Shown here: positions 33,947 to 42,128 of the stretch, in pieces | Layout: every line of letters begins with the position of its first letter | How positions within the stretch are numbered: position 1 is the first letter of the stretch | Source of the DNA: JAJDAT01 sp964570665 | GTDB taxonomy: Bacteria; Nitrospinota; Nitrospinia; Nitrospinales; JAJDAT01 | NCBI GenBank assembly: GCA_964570665.1 | Contig: CAZMZH010000010.1 | Span: 62,001 to 126,000 of the forward strand | Direction: 5' to 3' | Length of the DNA stretch: 64,000 nucleotides | Position numbers and translations under genes: made by a program | Notes under the pieces: generated by a model | What the model saw: only the letters and a program-made list of their open reading frames with translations | What the model was told of the DNA's origin: nothing | Databases searched by the model: none

Positions 33947-34670
33947 TTTCTTCTACAAGCTTTAAGGCTTCTCCAAAGTTAACTGTTTTGTCATATAACG
34001 ATTTGCCTAATATAGCGCCGGTTACGCCTAACGATTTAAGCGTAAGCAAATTAGAGATGTCATCCAAACGGGAAACCCCTCCTGAAGCTATTACAGGGAT
34101 TGATGTTGATTCGGCAAACTCTTTAACGCTTTTAATATTAGGTCCTTCAAGCATTCCGTCCCGGCTAATATCGGTAAATACAAAGCCGGCGACTCCCATA
34201 TCTTCAAAAGATTTAGCGAAATCCGTAGCTTTTTTAGACGACACCTCTACCCATCCTTTTATAGCTACATTCCCGTCTCGAGCGTCGATACCTACTATGA
34301 TTTTGCCTGGATACTTTTGGGCTGCCGTTTCTACCAATTTTGGATCTTTAAAGGCAATTGTGCCCAAAACCACTCGAGCCGCTCCAAGGTCCATATAGGT
34401 ATCAATACTTTCCATTGAGCGAATACCTCCTCCAACCTGGATATTCACCGAACTGGAGTTGATGATGTCTTTCACTAATCCTAGATTAGCGGGTTCTCCA
34501 GTAAATGCGCCGTCTAAATCGACGACATGGATTGTCTCAGCTCCTTCTTCGTCCCAATGAATTGCCATAGAGACCGGATCGTTTGAATAAATGGTCTCTT
34601 GATCTGCCTTACCTTGCGAAAGCCGAACGCATTTCCCATTTTTTATATCGACGGCTGGAATTAACTGCAT
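33936..34670 (-). CDS. hisA: phosphoribosylformimino-AICAR ribotide isomerase
   Basis: Opens the ribose of ProFAR in histidine biosynthesis, the step before HisH/HisF. The 244-residue TIM-barrel product has catalytic aspartates in LIPAVDIKNGKCVRL (~residue 8) and IIVGIDARDG (~residue 128), phosphate-binding loops VGGGIRS and ASGGVSRLDD, and FTDISRDGMLEGPN (~residue 168). It is the first gene of the leftward hisA-hisF pair, 217 bp from the divergent O-antigen ligase gene. Confidence 0.96.
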   Translation of the reverse strand: MQLIPAVDIKNGKCVRLSQGKADQETIYSNDPVSMAIHWDEEGAETIHVVDLDGAFTGEPANLGLVKDIINSSSVNIQVGGGIRSMESIDTYMDLGAARVVLGTIAFKDPKLVETAAQKYPGKIIVGIDARDGNVAIKGWVEVSSKKATDFAKSFEDMGVAGFVFTDISRDGMLEGPNIKSVKEFAESTSIPVIASGGVSRLDDISNLLTLKSLGVTGAILGKSLYDKTVNFGEALKLVEENAG

Positions 34671-34887
34671 TATGTTTTATCCTTTTTGTAGCCACATTTT
34701 GTCAAAGATTTGGATTATAGGTTTTCCACCATGAGCAGTCAAATTTCTCTTTTAATTTGACCTAAAAACGTCATTTTATATAGATGGATAATATTTCGCC
34801 AATCATTTATATTGTCTCCGAATTAGAAATATATGGATTTTTTAAGGTTGAATTTTTAATTTCTAATCTTATCAAGAGCATTTTCTA
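34671..34887. other. intergenic region hisA / O-antigen ligase
   Basis: 217 bp between divergent genes, AT-rich, with no gene, repeat or recognised regulatory site. Confidence 0.4.
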
Positions 34888-36075
34888 TTGAACTCTGAAG
34901 TTATACCCATAAATCGATATTTGCCAATTCTGGATAAAGTCATACAGTTCAGTTTATTGGGATTTGCGGCGTTTGCTTTATTTTCTATCAGCTTAACTCA
35001 AATTTGCGTGGTCATAGGGGCGTTATGCTGGATCGTTAAAGTCTCGATAACCCGCAGTTGGGGAGATGTTCAGGCTCCATTGGGTTATGCTTTTTTATTT
35101 TTTTTTGGGGCTTGCGTCTTAGCCGTTTTATTTTCCGGCGATATATTACATGGATTGTCTGGGCTCAAAAAGATGATTTGGGCGATCATTTTTTTCTGGG
35201 TTCTAAATTGCGTAAATTCTAATAACCAAAGTTTATTAATAAAAGTCTTATTCGCAAGCGCTTTAATTGCCGCCAGCTATGGTTTTTATCAAGCCTTTTC
35301 GGCGGGTATTTCAGAAAAGTCCCGGGTAGATGGAACCATGAGTATCTACATGACTTTTGCTGGGGTTTTAATGTTAGTTCTCCTCCTGGCTCTTTCCAGA
35401 TGGCTTTTTTATTCTTTCAAAGACCCCTTTACTATAGCAGTTGTCGTTTCTCTTACAGTTTGTTTGTTTTTTACGTTAACCCGTCAGGCTTGGCTAGGGG
35501 TTTTAATGGGAGGAGTGTTTTTAATATTTGTGAGAGAAAAGAAACTTTTGCTTGCGGTCCCTTTTGTCTTGGCTATTGCTGTAGCCTTATCGCCACCGGC
35601 CGTTAAAGAAAGAATCTATAGCATGGTTAACTTAAAGGATCGAACCTTGGGAATTCGAATGCAATTGTGGTCGGGAGGATGGCAAATTTTTAAAGATAAT
35701 CCTGTGATTGGTTGCGGATTTAAATGCGTGGACAAAGTATTTCAAAAATATCCAGAACATGCCAAAATTTTACAGAGATACAAAGGATTGCATAACAATT
35801 TCATACAACTTGCAGTTGATGTGGGGTTTTTGGGGTTATCCGCTTGGACGGGTATTTGGATTTTATTTTTTTTAGAAATTTATCGTGGAAAACCTCCTCC
35901 TGGAGATCAAACTAGGTGGATCCATTTTGGCGCTGCATCTGCGGCAATTGGATTCTTGTCGGGAGGTTTTTTTGAAGTTAATTTTTACGATTCTGAAGTG
36001 ATTATGCTCATGTACTTTATAATGGCCATGCCTTTTGCAACTAAAACGATGGGTTCCGAAGGCAATAAATCTTAA
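34888..36075 (+). CDS. O-antigen ligase/polymerase family membrane protein
   Basis: Integral membrane glycosyltransferase-like protein of the WaaL/Wzy type that acts on lipid-linked glycans in the periplasm. The 395-residue protein has about 11-12 hydrophobic segments. The large periplasmic loop and its conserved C-terminal part show RMQLWSGGWQIFKDNPVIGCGFKC (in pieces, ~residue 253-280) and HNNFIQLAVDVGFLGLSAW (~residue 305), the Wzy_C/O-antigen ligase signature with conserved His-Asn. The start is a TTG (TTGAACTCTGAAG). Whether it ligates lipopolysaccharide or polymerises another glycan cannot be decided. Confidence 0.82.
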   Translation: MNSEVIPINRYLPILDKVIQFSLLGFAAFALFSISLTQICVVIGALCWIVKVSITRSWGDVQAPLGYAFLFFFGACVLAVLFSGDILHGLSGLKKMIWAIIFFWVLNCVNSNNQSLLIKVLFASALIAASYGFYQAFSAGISEKSRVDGTMSIYMTFAGVLMLVLLLALSRWLFYSFKDPFTIAVVVSLTVCLFFTLTRQAWLGVLMGGVFLIFVREKKLLLAVPFVLAIAVALSPPAVKERIYSMVNLKDRTLGIRMQLWSGGWQIFKDNPVIGCGFKCVDKVFQKYPEHAKILQRYKGLHNNFIQLAVDVGFLGLSAWTGIWILFFLEIYRGKPPPGDQTRWIHFGAASAAIGFLSGGFFEVNFYDSEVIMLMYFIMAMPFATKTMGSEGNKS

Positions 36076-36083
36076 ATCTTGTT

Positions 36084-36251
36084 CTATAGATTGATTTCGA
36101 AAGGCCAATTATTTACATTAGTTGGCAGTTTTATAAGTTTTAAAGGAGAGAATAAAGGGACAAATTGGTGATTCATATTTAGATCTTTTAAAAGCTTTTG
36201 ATAGTTAATATTTTTTTTTGAGGGCTTTTTTTGAGGTTTTTTCGGTTCCAT
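36084..36251 (-). CDS. possible small protein, 55 residues
   Basis: A minus-strand frame that starts MEPKKPQKKPSKKN and ends PTNVNNWPFEINL, Lys/Pro-rich at the N-terminus. GAGAGG stands 7 bases before the ATG. A GCCGATAA -10 (36299-36292) with an N11 spacer and a weak -35 lies 40-70 bp upstream, so it may belong to the sigma-28 regulon. It is convergent with the O-antigen ligase gene. No homologue recognised; no similarity to FlgM seen. Confidence 0.35.
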   Translation of the reverse strand: MEPKKPQKKPSKKNINYQKLLKDLNMNHQFVPLFSPLKLIKLPTNVNNWPFEINL

Positions 36252-36291
36252 GTATGCCTCTCTTTTAAGAAGTTTATTAAGTTTTGTTTTA

Positions 36292-36318
36292 TTATCGGCT
36301 ATTAAAAAAATCCCTAAA
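36292..36318 (-). promoter_or_regulatory. possible sigma-28 promoter for the 55-codon frame
   Basis: Minus strand TTTAGGGA-N11-GCCGATAA: perfect FliA -10, poor -35. This is the only perfect GCCGATAA found in an intergenic space of the window. Confidence 0.35.
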
Positions 36319-36439
36319 GAAAATTGTCCGCTTTTAGTTCTGTAAGTTGTTTAATCAAAATTAGGTAATTTGGTTTAAAAAAGATTCGGAGTTTTTTTAA
36401 TAAAGGAAAACTCCAATAAAGTTTTGAAGGAAAGAAATC

Positions 36440-36982
36440 ATGACTGGTTTAGGAATTTGGAAAACTCCCATTGAAGGGGTGCTATTGATTGAACCTAAGG
36501 TTTTTAGCGATCCCAGGGGTTTTTTTTTCGAAAGTTATAGTAAAAAAAAATACGCAAACGACGGGATCTCTTTAGATTTTGTACAGGATAACCATTCTAA
36601 ATCCAGTAAAGGAGTCTTACGCGGACTGCATTATCAAATTTCTAAACCGCAGGATAAATTAGTTCGGGTAACGCAAGGCGAGGTTTTTGATGTTGCCGTA
36701 GATATTAGAAAAAACTCCCCTACTTTTGGCCGTTGGGTGGGATTTTTATTAAGCGGGCAAAATATGCTACAGCTATTTGTGCCTAAAGGGTTTGCGCATG
36801 GGTTTTGCGTGTTAAGCGAAACTGCGGAGTTTTTGTACAAATGTTCCGATTACTATTACCCTGAAGACGAGGGTGGAATCATCTGGAACGATCCTGATTT
36901 AAAAATTGATTGGCCAATTATAGATCCCCTTTTATCCAATAAAGATAAAAAATATCCCCGTTTTAAAGACATTTTCGGTTAA
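36440..36982 (+). CDS. rfbC: dTDP-4-dehydrorhamnose 3,5-epimerase
   Basis: Cupin-fold epimerase for dTDP-L-rhamnose synthesis, used in surface polysaccharide. The 180-residue product has FSDPRGFFFESYSKKKY (~residue 22), QDNHSKSSKGVLRGLHYQ (~residues 50-67, catalytic His) and VFDVAVDIRKNSPTFGRWVG (~residue 82, Asp-Arg), with the Tyr region YKCSDYYYPEDEGGIIWNDPD (in parts, ~residue 133-152). AAGGAAAG is the ribosome-binding site. rfbA, rfbB and rfbD are not in the window. It lies next to the O-antigen ligase gene, fitting a surface glycan role. Confidence 0.92.
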   Translation: MTGLGIWKTPIEGVLLIEPKVFSDPRGFFFESYSKKKYANDGISLDFVQDNHSKSSKGVLRGLHYQISKPQDKLVRVTQGEVFDVAVDIRKNSPTFGRWVGFLLSGQNMLQLFVPKGFAHGFCVLSETAEFLYKCSDYYYPEDEGGIIWNDPDLKIDWPIIDPLLSNKDKKYPRFKDIFG

Positions 36983-37234
36983 TTTCCCCTCGTATATCCG
37001 CTGGTTAAAATTAAAATAAAGAGAACTTTGGGGAGTCTAATATCTCAAGTGATTTGGCCATTAAAACAACGATTAAGCGATAGTAAACCAATAAAAACTC
37101 CAATTATTATAGACTCCCTTAAATAGAAAAAACGTTTATTAGTTTTAGTTTTTGCTCATGTTTTTTGCCAGAACGTCGATGAATATAGTAATAAGAGCGA
37201 TAAATCTTAAAAAAAAGCATTTGAGGAAAATATC

Positions 37235-37993
37235 ATGGAAGCCATCGGCACAAGTTCACTTAACCAAATTACTCAGCAAGCTGCTTCTCAGACTAGTTTT
37301 GGGCTATCGACTTCTGCAGGTTTAAATGTCAAAACCGAAGAAGGGGACTTGGTGTCAATTTCATTTTCTAACGAACTTAGCTACTCTGAATCCGAAAGTT
37401 CCACTCAATTCTCAAATGGAGAATCTGTACGAGAGTTTTCGGTTTCCGCATCGGCGGCATCTCAATACTCGATACAAGTGCAAGGCGATCTTAATGAAGA
37501 AGAGTTAGCCGCAATTGAAAAGTTAGCGCAAAGCATATCTCCATTAGCTGAAAGTTTTTTTAGTCAATCGGGTTTTGACCCTGGCCAAGCGGCTTCCGTA
37601 TTAGCGCAATCTTTAGGAACTCTGACGGATATCGAATTGAGTTTAGAAAGAACTGAAACAACTTCAGCGGTTAGAGAATATTTTGATAATGGAAATACTG
37701 AAGGACTTAACCAATTGGCTAACGATATAGCGCAAGAATTCCCAGAAGAACAAATTCCAAAAATAAGAGATTTGGCCGGTTTGGTTCAGTCTGTTTTAGA
37801 CGCAGTTTTTAATGATAGCGAAGAAGAATTTCCAGAAGACAGCTTACTGAAAAACTTGGAAGATTTTAAGAATTTATTGGCAAATCAATTGGTTCAAGCT
37901 CTTGGAAGCCAAGTAGAAGATACGGCCGGAACGGAAGAAACTTCCGAGACCCAACCTGAATCGCCGGAACGATTCGAGCCTGTTGTTGCGTAA
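37235..37993 (+). CDS. acidic Ser/Glu-rich protein, function unknown
   Basis: A 252-residue protein without signal sequence, membrane segment or cysteine. The N-terminal 90 residues are low in complexity (Ser, Gln, Thr, with LNVKTEEGDLVSISFSNELS near residue 30). Residues ~85-130 form a helical region beginning DLNEEELAAIEKLAQSISPLAESFF, and the C-terminus is acidic and disordered. The EEL..I..L...I.P....FF pattern resembles the DUF5610-type domain of some flagellar-cluster-linked proteins, but I am not certain. GAGGAAAA precedes the ATG. A strong terminator follows. Confidence 0.65.
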   Translation: MEAIGTSSLNQITQQAASQTSFGLSTSAGLNVKTEEGDLVSISFSNELSYSESESSTQFSNGESVREFSVSASAASQYSIQVQGDLNEEELAAIEKLAQSISPLAESFFSQSGFDPGQAASVLAQSLGTLTDIELSLERTETTSAVREYFDNGNTEGLNQLANDIAQEFPEEQIPKIRDLAGLVQSVLDAVFNDSEEEFPEDSLLKNLEDFKNLLANQLVQALGSQVEDTAGTEETSETQPESPERFEPVVA

Positions 37994-38009
37994 CTGAAAA
38001 GTATTTTTT

Positions 38010-38044
38010 AAGCGGGAAGGGATTTATCCCTTTCCGCTTTTTTT
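38010..38044 (+). terminator. terminator after the acidic protein gene
   Basis: AAGCGGGAAGGGAT and ATCCCTTTCCGCTT form a 14-base stem with one bulge and a two-base loop, followed by a run of seven T. It lies 17 bp after the stop codon, in the gap to the convergent SDR gene. Confidence 0.85.
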
Positions 38045-38804
38045 ATGGCATCAACGCGCCATTATTGATGTCAATAGTTTGTCCAGTGATCGAATTCTGG
38101 CTGTCGGAAAGCATAAAAGCGGTCATTTTTCCAATTTCGTCCGGTTCTGACATTTTTGCTAAAGGCACTTGCGACATTGCCATTTTGTAGGCTTCTTCTT
38201 TCGAAATGGACATACCCGATGCCATTCCGTCCAGTCCTTCATGAGCCATATCCGTATTTACCCAACCAGGACAGAGAGCGTTGACTAAAATATTTTCTCC
38301 GCTTAATTCAGCCGCAAAAGATCGCATCAATCCCAAAATTCCAGCTTTGGAAGCGCAATATGCCGTGTAGCCTGGAACTCCTAATCTCGCTAAAATTGAA
38401 GATATGAACAAAATTTTCTTAAAGGGATTAGGGTCTTTTCTTAAATAAGGCAAGCACTCTTGTGTTGTGTTGTAACTCCCCGTTAAGTTAATTTCAATCA
38501 CTTCCTGCCAACGATCGTTTGCTCCGTAGTTGTTTTCGCCGCCAGATCCAGCATTAATCACTGCGCCATATAAAGATTCCACAGAACTTTTGGCCAATGC
38601 GTCTTTAATGGAGGTTGAATCTCTAATATCTGAAGAAAAGACTTGGCATTGGTCGGGAAATTTTAGGTTCTTTTTAGTTTCTTCCAATCGAGATAGGTTT
38701 CTACCCAATAAGATTAAGGAATAACCTAGTTCGGAAAGATTATTAGCTATCGATTTCCCAATGCCCGTTCCGGCGCCAGTAACTAGAACTGTTTTATTTT
38801 TCAT
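38043..38804 (-). CDS. short-chain dehydrogenase/reductase
   Basis: Classical SDR of 253 residues. The cofactor motif TGAGTGIGKSIA is at residues ~9-20, NAGSG at ~86, the catalytic Ser in LFISSILARLG (~residue 138) and the YTAYCASKAG Tyr-Lys pair (~residues 150-158). The Asp after strand 3 and basic residues after strand 2 (LGRNLSRLEE) favour NADP. Relatives include FabG and 3-oxoacyl reductases; the substrate cannot be assigned. It is 11 bp downstream of the SirB1-like gene on the same strand and probably co-transcribed. Confidence 0.88.
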   Translation of the reverse strand: MKNKTVLVTGAGTGIGKSIANNLSELGYSLILLGRNLSRLEETKKNLKFPDQCQVFSSDIRDSTSIKDALAKSSVESLYGAVINAGSGGENNYGANDRWQEVIEINLTGSYNTTQECLPYLRKDPNPFKKILFISSILARLGVPGYTAYCASKAGILGLMRSFAAELSGENILVNALCPGWVNTDMAHEGLDGMASGMSISKEEAYKMAMSQVPLAKMSEPDEIGKMTAFMLSDSQNSITGQTIDINNGALMP

Positions 38805-38815
38805 GGATAATGCCG

Positions 38816-39691
38816 TTATCGGTAGGGGGTAGCGTTATTATTAGGTTTTGAAAGAATTTGAACGTATTGCGTCAGTTGATCCATTTTTTGGTTTTCGTTG
38901 TTTTGCTTATAGACCATAATCAAATTATTGATCATTCGAATTAAGATTTCTCGATTGCCGCTTTGAGACAAAAAATGATCTTCAAATTTTAATCCAAATC
39001 CTTCCACTAATTCAACGCATTGCCGATACGATAAAATTCGCCCTTTATTAAAAGGATCAAAATAGACAGGTCCCGATAGAACGTCGTATTTTGCAATAAA
39101 GTGGCATGGCATACCCACGCCAACTATCGGCAAATCAAGGCGCCTTCCAATTAATATACAGAGGACAGATAAGGAAATTGGAATTCCAGTTTTATTTGAA
39201 AGAATTTTATTTAAAAAAGAATTGTCGTCAGAAAAATAATTTTTTTCATTTCCTGAAAATCCCTTTTCCTGAAAAAGATATTTATTCAGTTCGCGAACTG
39301 TTTCAATAGGCTTAAAGTGAGGCAACAACCGAGGCTCTAACTCTTGAGCCATGCTGTCTAAAGCGCTATTTGCGGTTTCGGGTTCAAATTCCGGGTGTCC
39401 GAATTGTGTTAGAAGATGAATTCCTTCTTCAAGATCTAAATCGGCTCCAGATTTTTGAGAGAGTCTTCTAAACTTTTCGCCAAGTTGAATAGGAAATATT
39501 TCTTTTAGAACAACCTGGGCTTGAGACCTTTTTCGTAAATCTTCGTCTCGCGCGGCAATTTCTAAAAAAGGAATGGCGTCTTCCCCGATTTGCACTAACT
39601 GTGTTTTTACAGAATCCCGAATCGTTTCGTCTCGATCGTCCATGAGGCGAATTAATGAGGAAATTTTGGATTTATTAGGATTGGGATTCAT
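38816..39691 (-). CDS. SirB1/transglutaminase-like protein with HEAT-like N-terminus
   Basis: A 291-residue protein. The N-terminal ~65 residues (SLIRLMDDRDETIRDSVKTQLVQIGEDAIPFLEIAARDED in pieces) form a HEAT-like helical repeat. The middle has LNKYLFQEKGFSGNEKNYFSDDNSFLNKIL (in parts, ~residues 150-180) and TGIPISLSVLCILIGRRLDLPIVGVGMPCHFI, the SirB1_N domain that resembles transglutaminases (Cys and His positions around PISLSVLCILI and MPCHFIAKY). The C-terminal part is TPR-like. Members are common but of unknown biochemical function. It stands upstream of the SDR in a leftward pair. Confidence 0.82.
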   Translation of the reverse strand: MNPNPNKSKISSLIRLMDDRDETIRDSVKTQLVQIGEDAIPFLEIAARDEDLRKRSQAQVVLKEIFPIQLGEKFRRLSQKSGADLDLEEGIHLLTQFGHPEFEPETANSALDSMAQELEPRLLPHFKPIETVRELNKYLFQEKGFSGNEKNYFSDDNSFLNKILSNKTGIPISLSVLCILIGRRLDLPIVGVGMPCHFIAKYDVLSGPVYFDPFNKGRILSYRQCVELVEGFGLKFEDHFLSQSGNREILIRMINNLIMVYKQNNENQKMDQLTQYVQILSKPNNNATPYR

Positions 39692-39733
39692 CGAAAACAG
39701 TTTTGAAAAAGATAAAAATTAAAAGTCGCCGGA

Positions 39734-39758
39734 CGTCTATCCCTTTGAGGGATAGACG
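39734..39758. terminator. hairpin between peroxiredoxin and SirB1-like genes
   Basis: CGTCTATCCC and GGGATAGACG form a perfect 10-bp stem with a 5-base loop just after the peroxiredoxin stop (leftward). No clear T-run on the minus strand, so attenuation or mRNA stabilisation is also possible. Confidence 0.5.
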
Positions 39759-39771
39759 AGGGCGAATTGGT

Positions 39772-40407
39772 TTAAATGTTAGGTTGAGGAGTCGTTCTCA
39801 AATAAGGTTTGATGACCTTATGCCCCTTTGGAAACTTATCGGGAATGTCTTCGGTTTTAATTGCGGGAACCACAACGCAATCTTCGCCCCATTTCCAGTC
39901 TGCAGGCGTAGCGACTTGGTGATTGGCCGTCAATTGTAACGAATCGATAACGCGTAATAACTCGTCAAAATTTCTTCCCGTAGAAGCTGGATAAGTTAAC
40001 ATGAGTTTTACAGTTTTATCCGGACCAATAATAAAGATAGATCGAACCGTTAGGTTATTTAAAGCGTTAGGGTGGATCATGTCGTAAAGTTCCGCTACTT
40101 TTTTCTCTGGGTCGGCGATAATAGGGTAACCCACCGTGCAGTTTTGAGTTTCGTTGATATCTTTAACCCAGCCGTGATGAGAGTCCACATCATCCACGCT
40201 CAATCCGACTACTTTCACTCCTCTTTTATCAAATTCAGGCTTCATATTAGCTAATCGACCTAATTCTGTGGTGCAAACCGGAGTGTAATCTTTCGGATGA
40301 GAAAATAATACAACCCAACTTCCATCAATCCAGTTGTGAAAATCAATGGTTCCGTCTGTGGATTCCGCAGTAAAATTTGGCGCGGTATCTCCTAATCTAA
40401 TAGCCAT
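39772..40407 (-). CDS. 1-Cys (Prx6-type) peroxiredoxin
   Basis: Thiol peroxidase that reduces hydrogen peroxide and organic peroxides. The 211-residue protein has the peroxidatic motif SHPKDYTPVCTTELGRL (Cys ~45), the Arg-containing FIIGPDKTVKLMLTYPASTGRNFDELLR region (in pieces, ~residues 124-150), and the C-terminal WKWGEDCVVVPAI...PKGHKVIKPYLRTTPQPN typical of Prx6 enzymes, which are longer than AhpC/Tsa at the C-terminus. A second Cys in GEDCVVV is common in bacterial members. AGGAGCT is the ribosome-binding site. It is preceded by a ~350-bp non-coding gap. Confidence 0.92.
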   Translation of the reverse strand: MAIRLGDTAPNFTAESTDGTIDFHNWIDGSWVVLFSHPKDYTPVCTTELGRLANMKPEFDKRGVKVVGLSVDDVDSHHGWVKDINETQNCTVGYPIIADPEKKVAELYDMIHPNALNNLTVRSIFIIGPDKTVKLMLTYPASTGRNFDELLRVIDSLQLTANHQVATPADWKWGEDCVVVPAIKTEDIPDKFPKGHKVIKPYLRTTPQPNI

Positions 40408-40760
40408 TATTAAAGCTCCTCTGCTAAATTTTTTAACGTTAAAATATTATTTTCAAAACAAAACGAAATGTTTAAGTCCAAGAAGGTAAGGCCAAGGCCT
40501 AGGAAAATAAATATCGCGTGCGTCGCGATCTTCTTTGGGATTGCGCTATTTTATCATAGAATTTGCTGGCTTTGACTAAATTAACGATTCATAAACGATC
40601 TTTTAGCGAGGCTGGAAAAAGTTAGGAATACTCGCGTTTATTAACAAGCAAAAGGGGAAAATTGCAGAAGGGTAACTCAAACGCAAAATATTCGCAGAAA
40701 AAGAATGCGAGATTTAAACGCGCTACAAGTTATGCAAACTTTTAAATAGGACAAAGGAGT
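40408..40760. other. intergenic region between dnaN and peroxiredoxin
   Basis: 353 bp without a credible gene. It holds the peroxiredoxin promoter region and the dnaN 3' end. No strong hairpin, repeat or operator was recognised. Confidence 0.4.
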
Positions 40761-41870
40761 CTATAGGCGCATTGGCATAACAAGGCTAAGGAACCCAGGA
40801 TCTTTTTCAGTTGTAATTAAGCAGGAATGATCTTTATCTTTTAATTTGAGAACAACGTCTTCATGATCAATAACATTTAAAATATCTAAAACATAACGAC
40901 CGTTTAAACCTATTGCGACCTCCTCGCCTTTATATTCAATGGCGATTTCTTCCTTTGCGGCTCCTTGGTCTGCGGTATCGGAGTTTAATGATAATTGGCT
41001 GGGTTTTGCTTCCAGTCGAACCATTTTCGAATGCTCGTCGGCAAGCAGCACCACTCGTTTCATCGCATGACTTAAGTCTTCTTTATTTATAGAAATGAGA
41101 AGTTCGTTTTCTTTTGGAATAACTTGCCTGTAATTTGGAAATTTTCCGTCAACCGCTCTCGAAACGATAGCCTGTTTTCCTTGAGTAAAGGCTAAAAAGT
41201 TGTCTTGAATTGAAAAAGAAATAGTTTGTTCTTCTTCCTCTATAAATTTTGCCAATTCGCTAATTAATTTTCTTGGCAATAAATATTCGGACTTTTCTTC
41301 TCCTTGGCTTGTTCCTTCCGGTAAGGGCCTTTGCACGGAAACAAGACGGTGACCATCGGTCCCCACCATACAACAGTTTCCTTTTTCAATTTCCAGCAAT
41401 AACCCGCTAATTCCTTTTCTGGTTTCGTCGGTGGATATCGCAAACGAGGTTTTGCGAATCATTTCTTTTAAAGCTCCACCATTAAAATCGATGAGGCTAT
41501 TTTGCCCGTACTCTGGAAAAGCTGGAAATTCATCGGCAGCTAACCCAGGAAGTCTAAAAATGGATTTTTGGCATTTAATTGTGACCCAGTTATTTTCTTC
41601 CTGGGTAATATGAATTTCGCTGTCGGGGAGTTCCCTAACAATATCATGTAATTTTTTGGCGTTTAAAACGGCTTGGCCTTCTGCAACAACATTAGCTGAG
41701 TAATACCCGCGAAAAGCGACTTCCAAATCCGTCGCTTGGATGAAAACGCCGTCTTGGTCCGTCGAAATTAATAAATAAGATAAAATGGGCATAGCTCCTT
41801 TAGCTTCTACAACCCCTTGAACTCTTTGGACTCCAGACAATAAGTTGGCTTTGCCAATTCTAATTTCCAT
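40761..41870 (-). CDS. dnaN: DNA polymerase III beta sliding clamp
   Basis: Ring-shaped processivity clamp of the replicative polymerase. The 369-residue product has three similar clamp domains; visible conserved parts include EAKGAMPILSYLLI (~residue 23), LPGLAADEFPAFPE (~residue 107), FAISTDETRKGISGLLLE (~residue 137), ATDGHRLVSV-like GTDGHRLVSVQRPLP (~residue 160), VDGKFPNYRQVIP (~residue 231) and the C-terminal LVMPMRL. dnaA, recF and gyrB are absent from the neighbourhood, so the usual dnaA-dnaN order is not kept here. Confidence 0.96.
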   Translation of the reverse strand: MEIRIGKANLLSGVQRVQGVVEAKGAMPILSYLLISTDQDGVFIQATDLEVAFRGYYSANVVAEGQAVLNAKKLHDIVRELPDSEIHITQEENNWVTIKCQKSIFRLPGLAADEFPAFPEYGQNSLIDFNGGALKEMIRKTSFAISTDETRKGISGLLLEIEKGNCCMVGTDGHRLVSVQRPLPEGTSQGEEKSEYLLPRKLISELAKFIEEEEQTISFSIQDNFLAFTQGKQAIVSRAVDGKFPNYRQVIPKENELLISINKEDLSHAMKRVVLLADEHSKMVRLEAKPSQLSLNSDTADQGAAKEEIAIEYKGEEVAIGLNGRYVLDILNVIDHEDVVLKLKDKDHSCLITTEKDPGFLSLVMPMRL

Positions 41871-42128
41871 TCGGAATACGCTCCTGAGAAGGCTTTTTTA
41901 TCAAGGTTTTTATTAGCACAAATGATCAAAATCTGTCAAAATTTTTATCCCGAAAACGGCATAAAAGTTGTATCTGTAATAGTAAAGGAATTTCGATTAG
42001 TTTCGGTGAAATTATTTGAAAAAAGTTAGAGTTTTGCTTGCAATTCTCAAAAATTAGATATATCTTTAAAAAACAACAGGTTTTGTGTCAGTTTTCGGCT
42101 TTTGGCGCGGTGATGGAGATCGGCTCCC

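Noticed and set aside
41871..42128. Replication origin next to dnaN
   Set aside because: No cluster of DnaA boxes (TTATCCACA type) seen and dnaA, gyrB and recF are absent.
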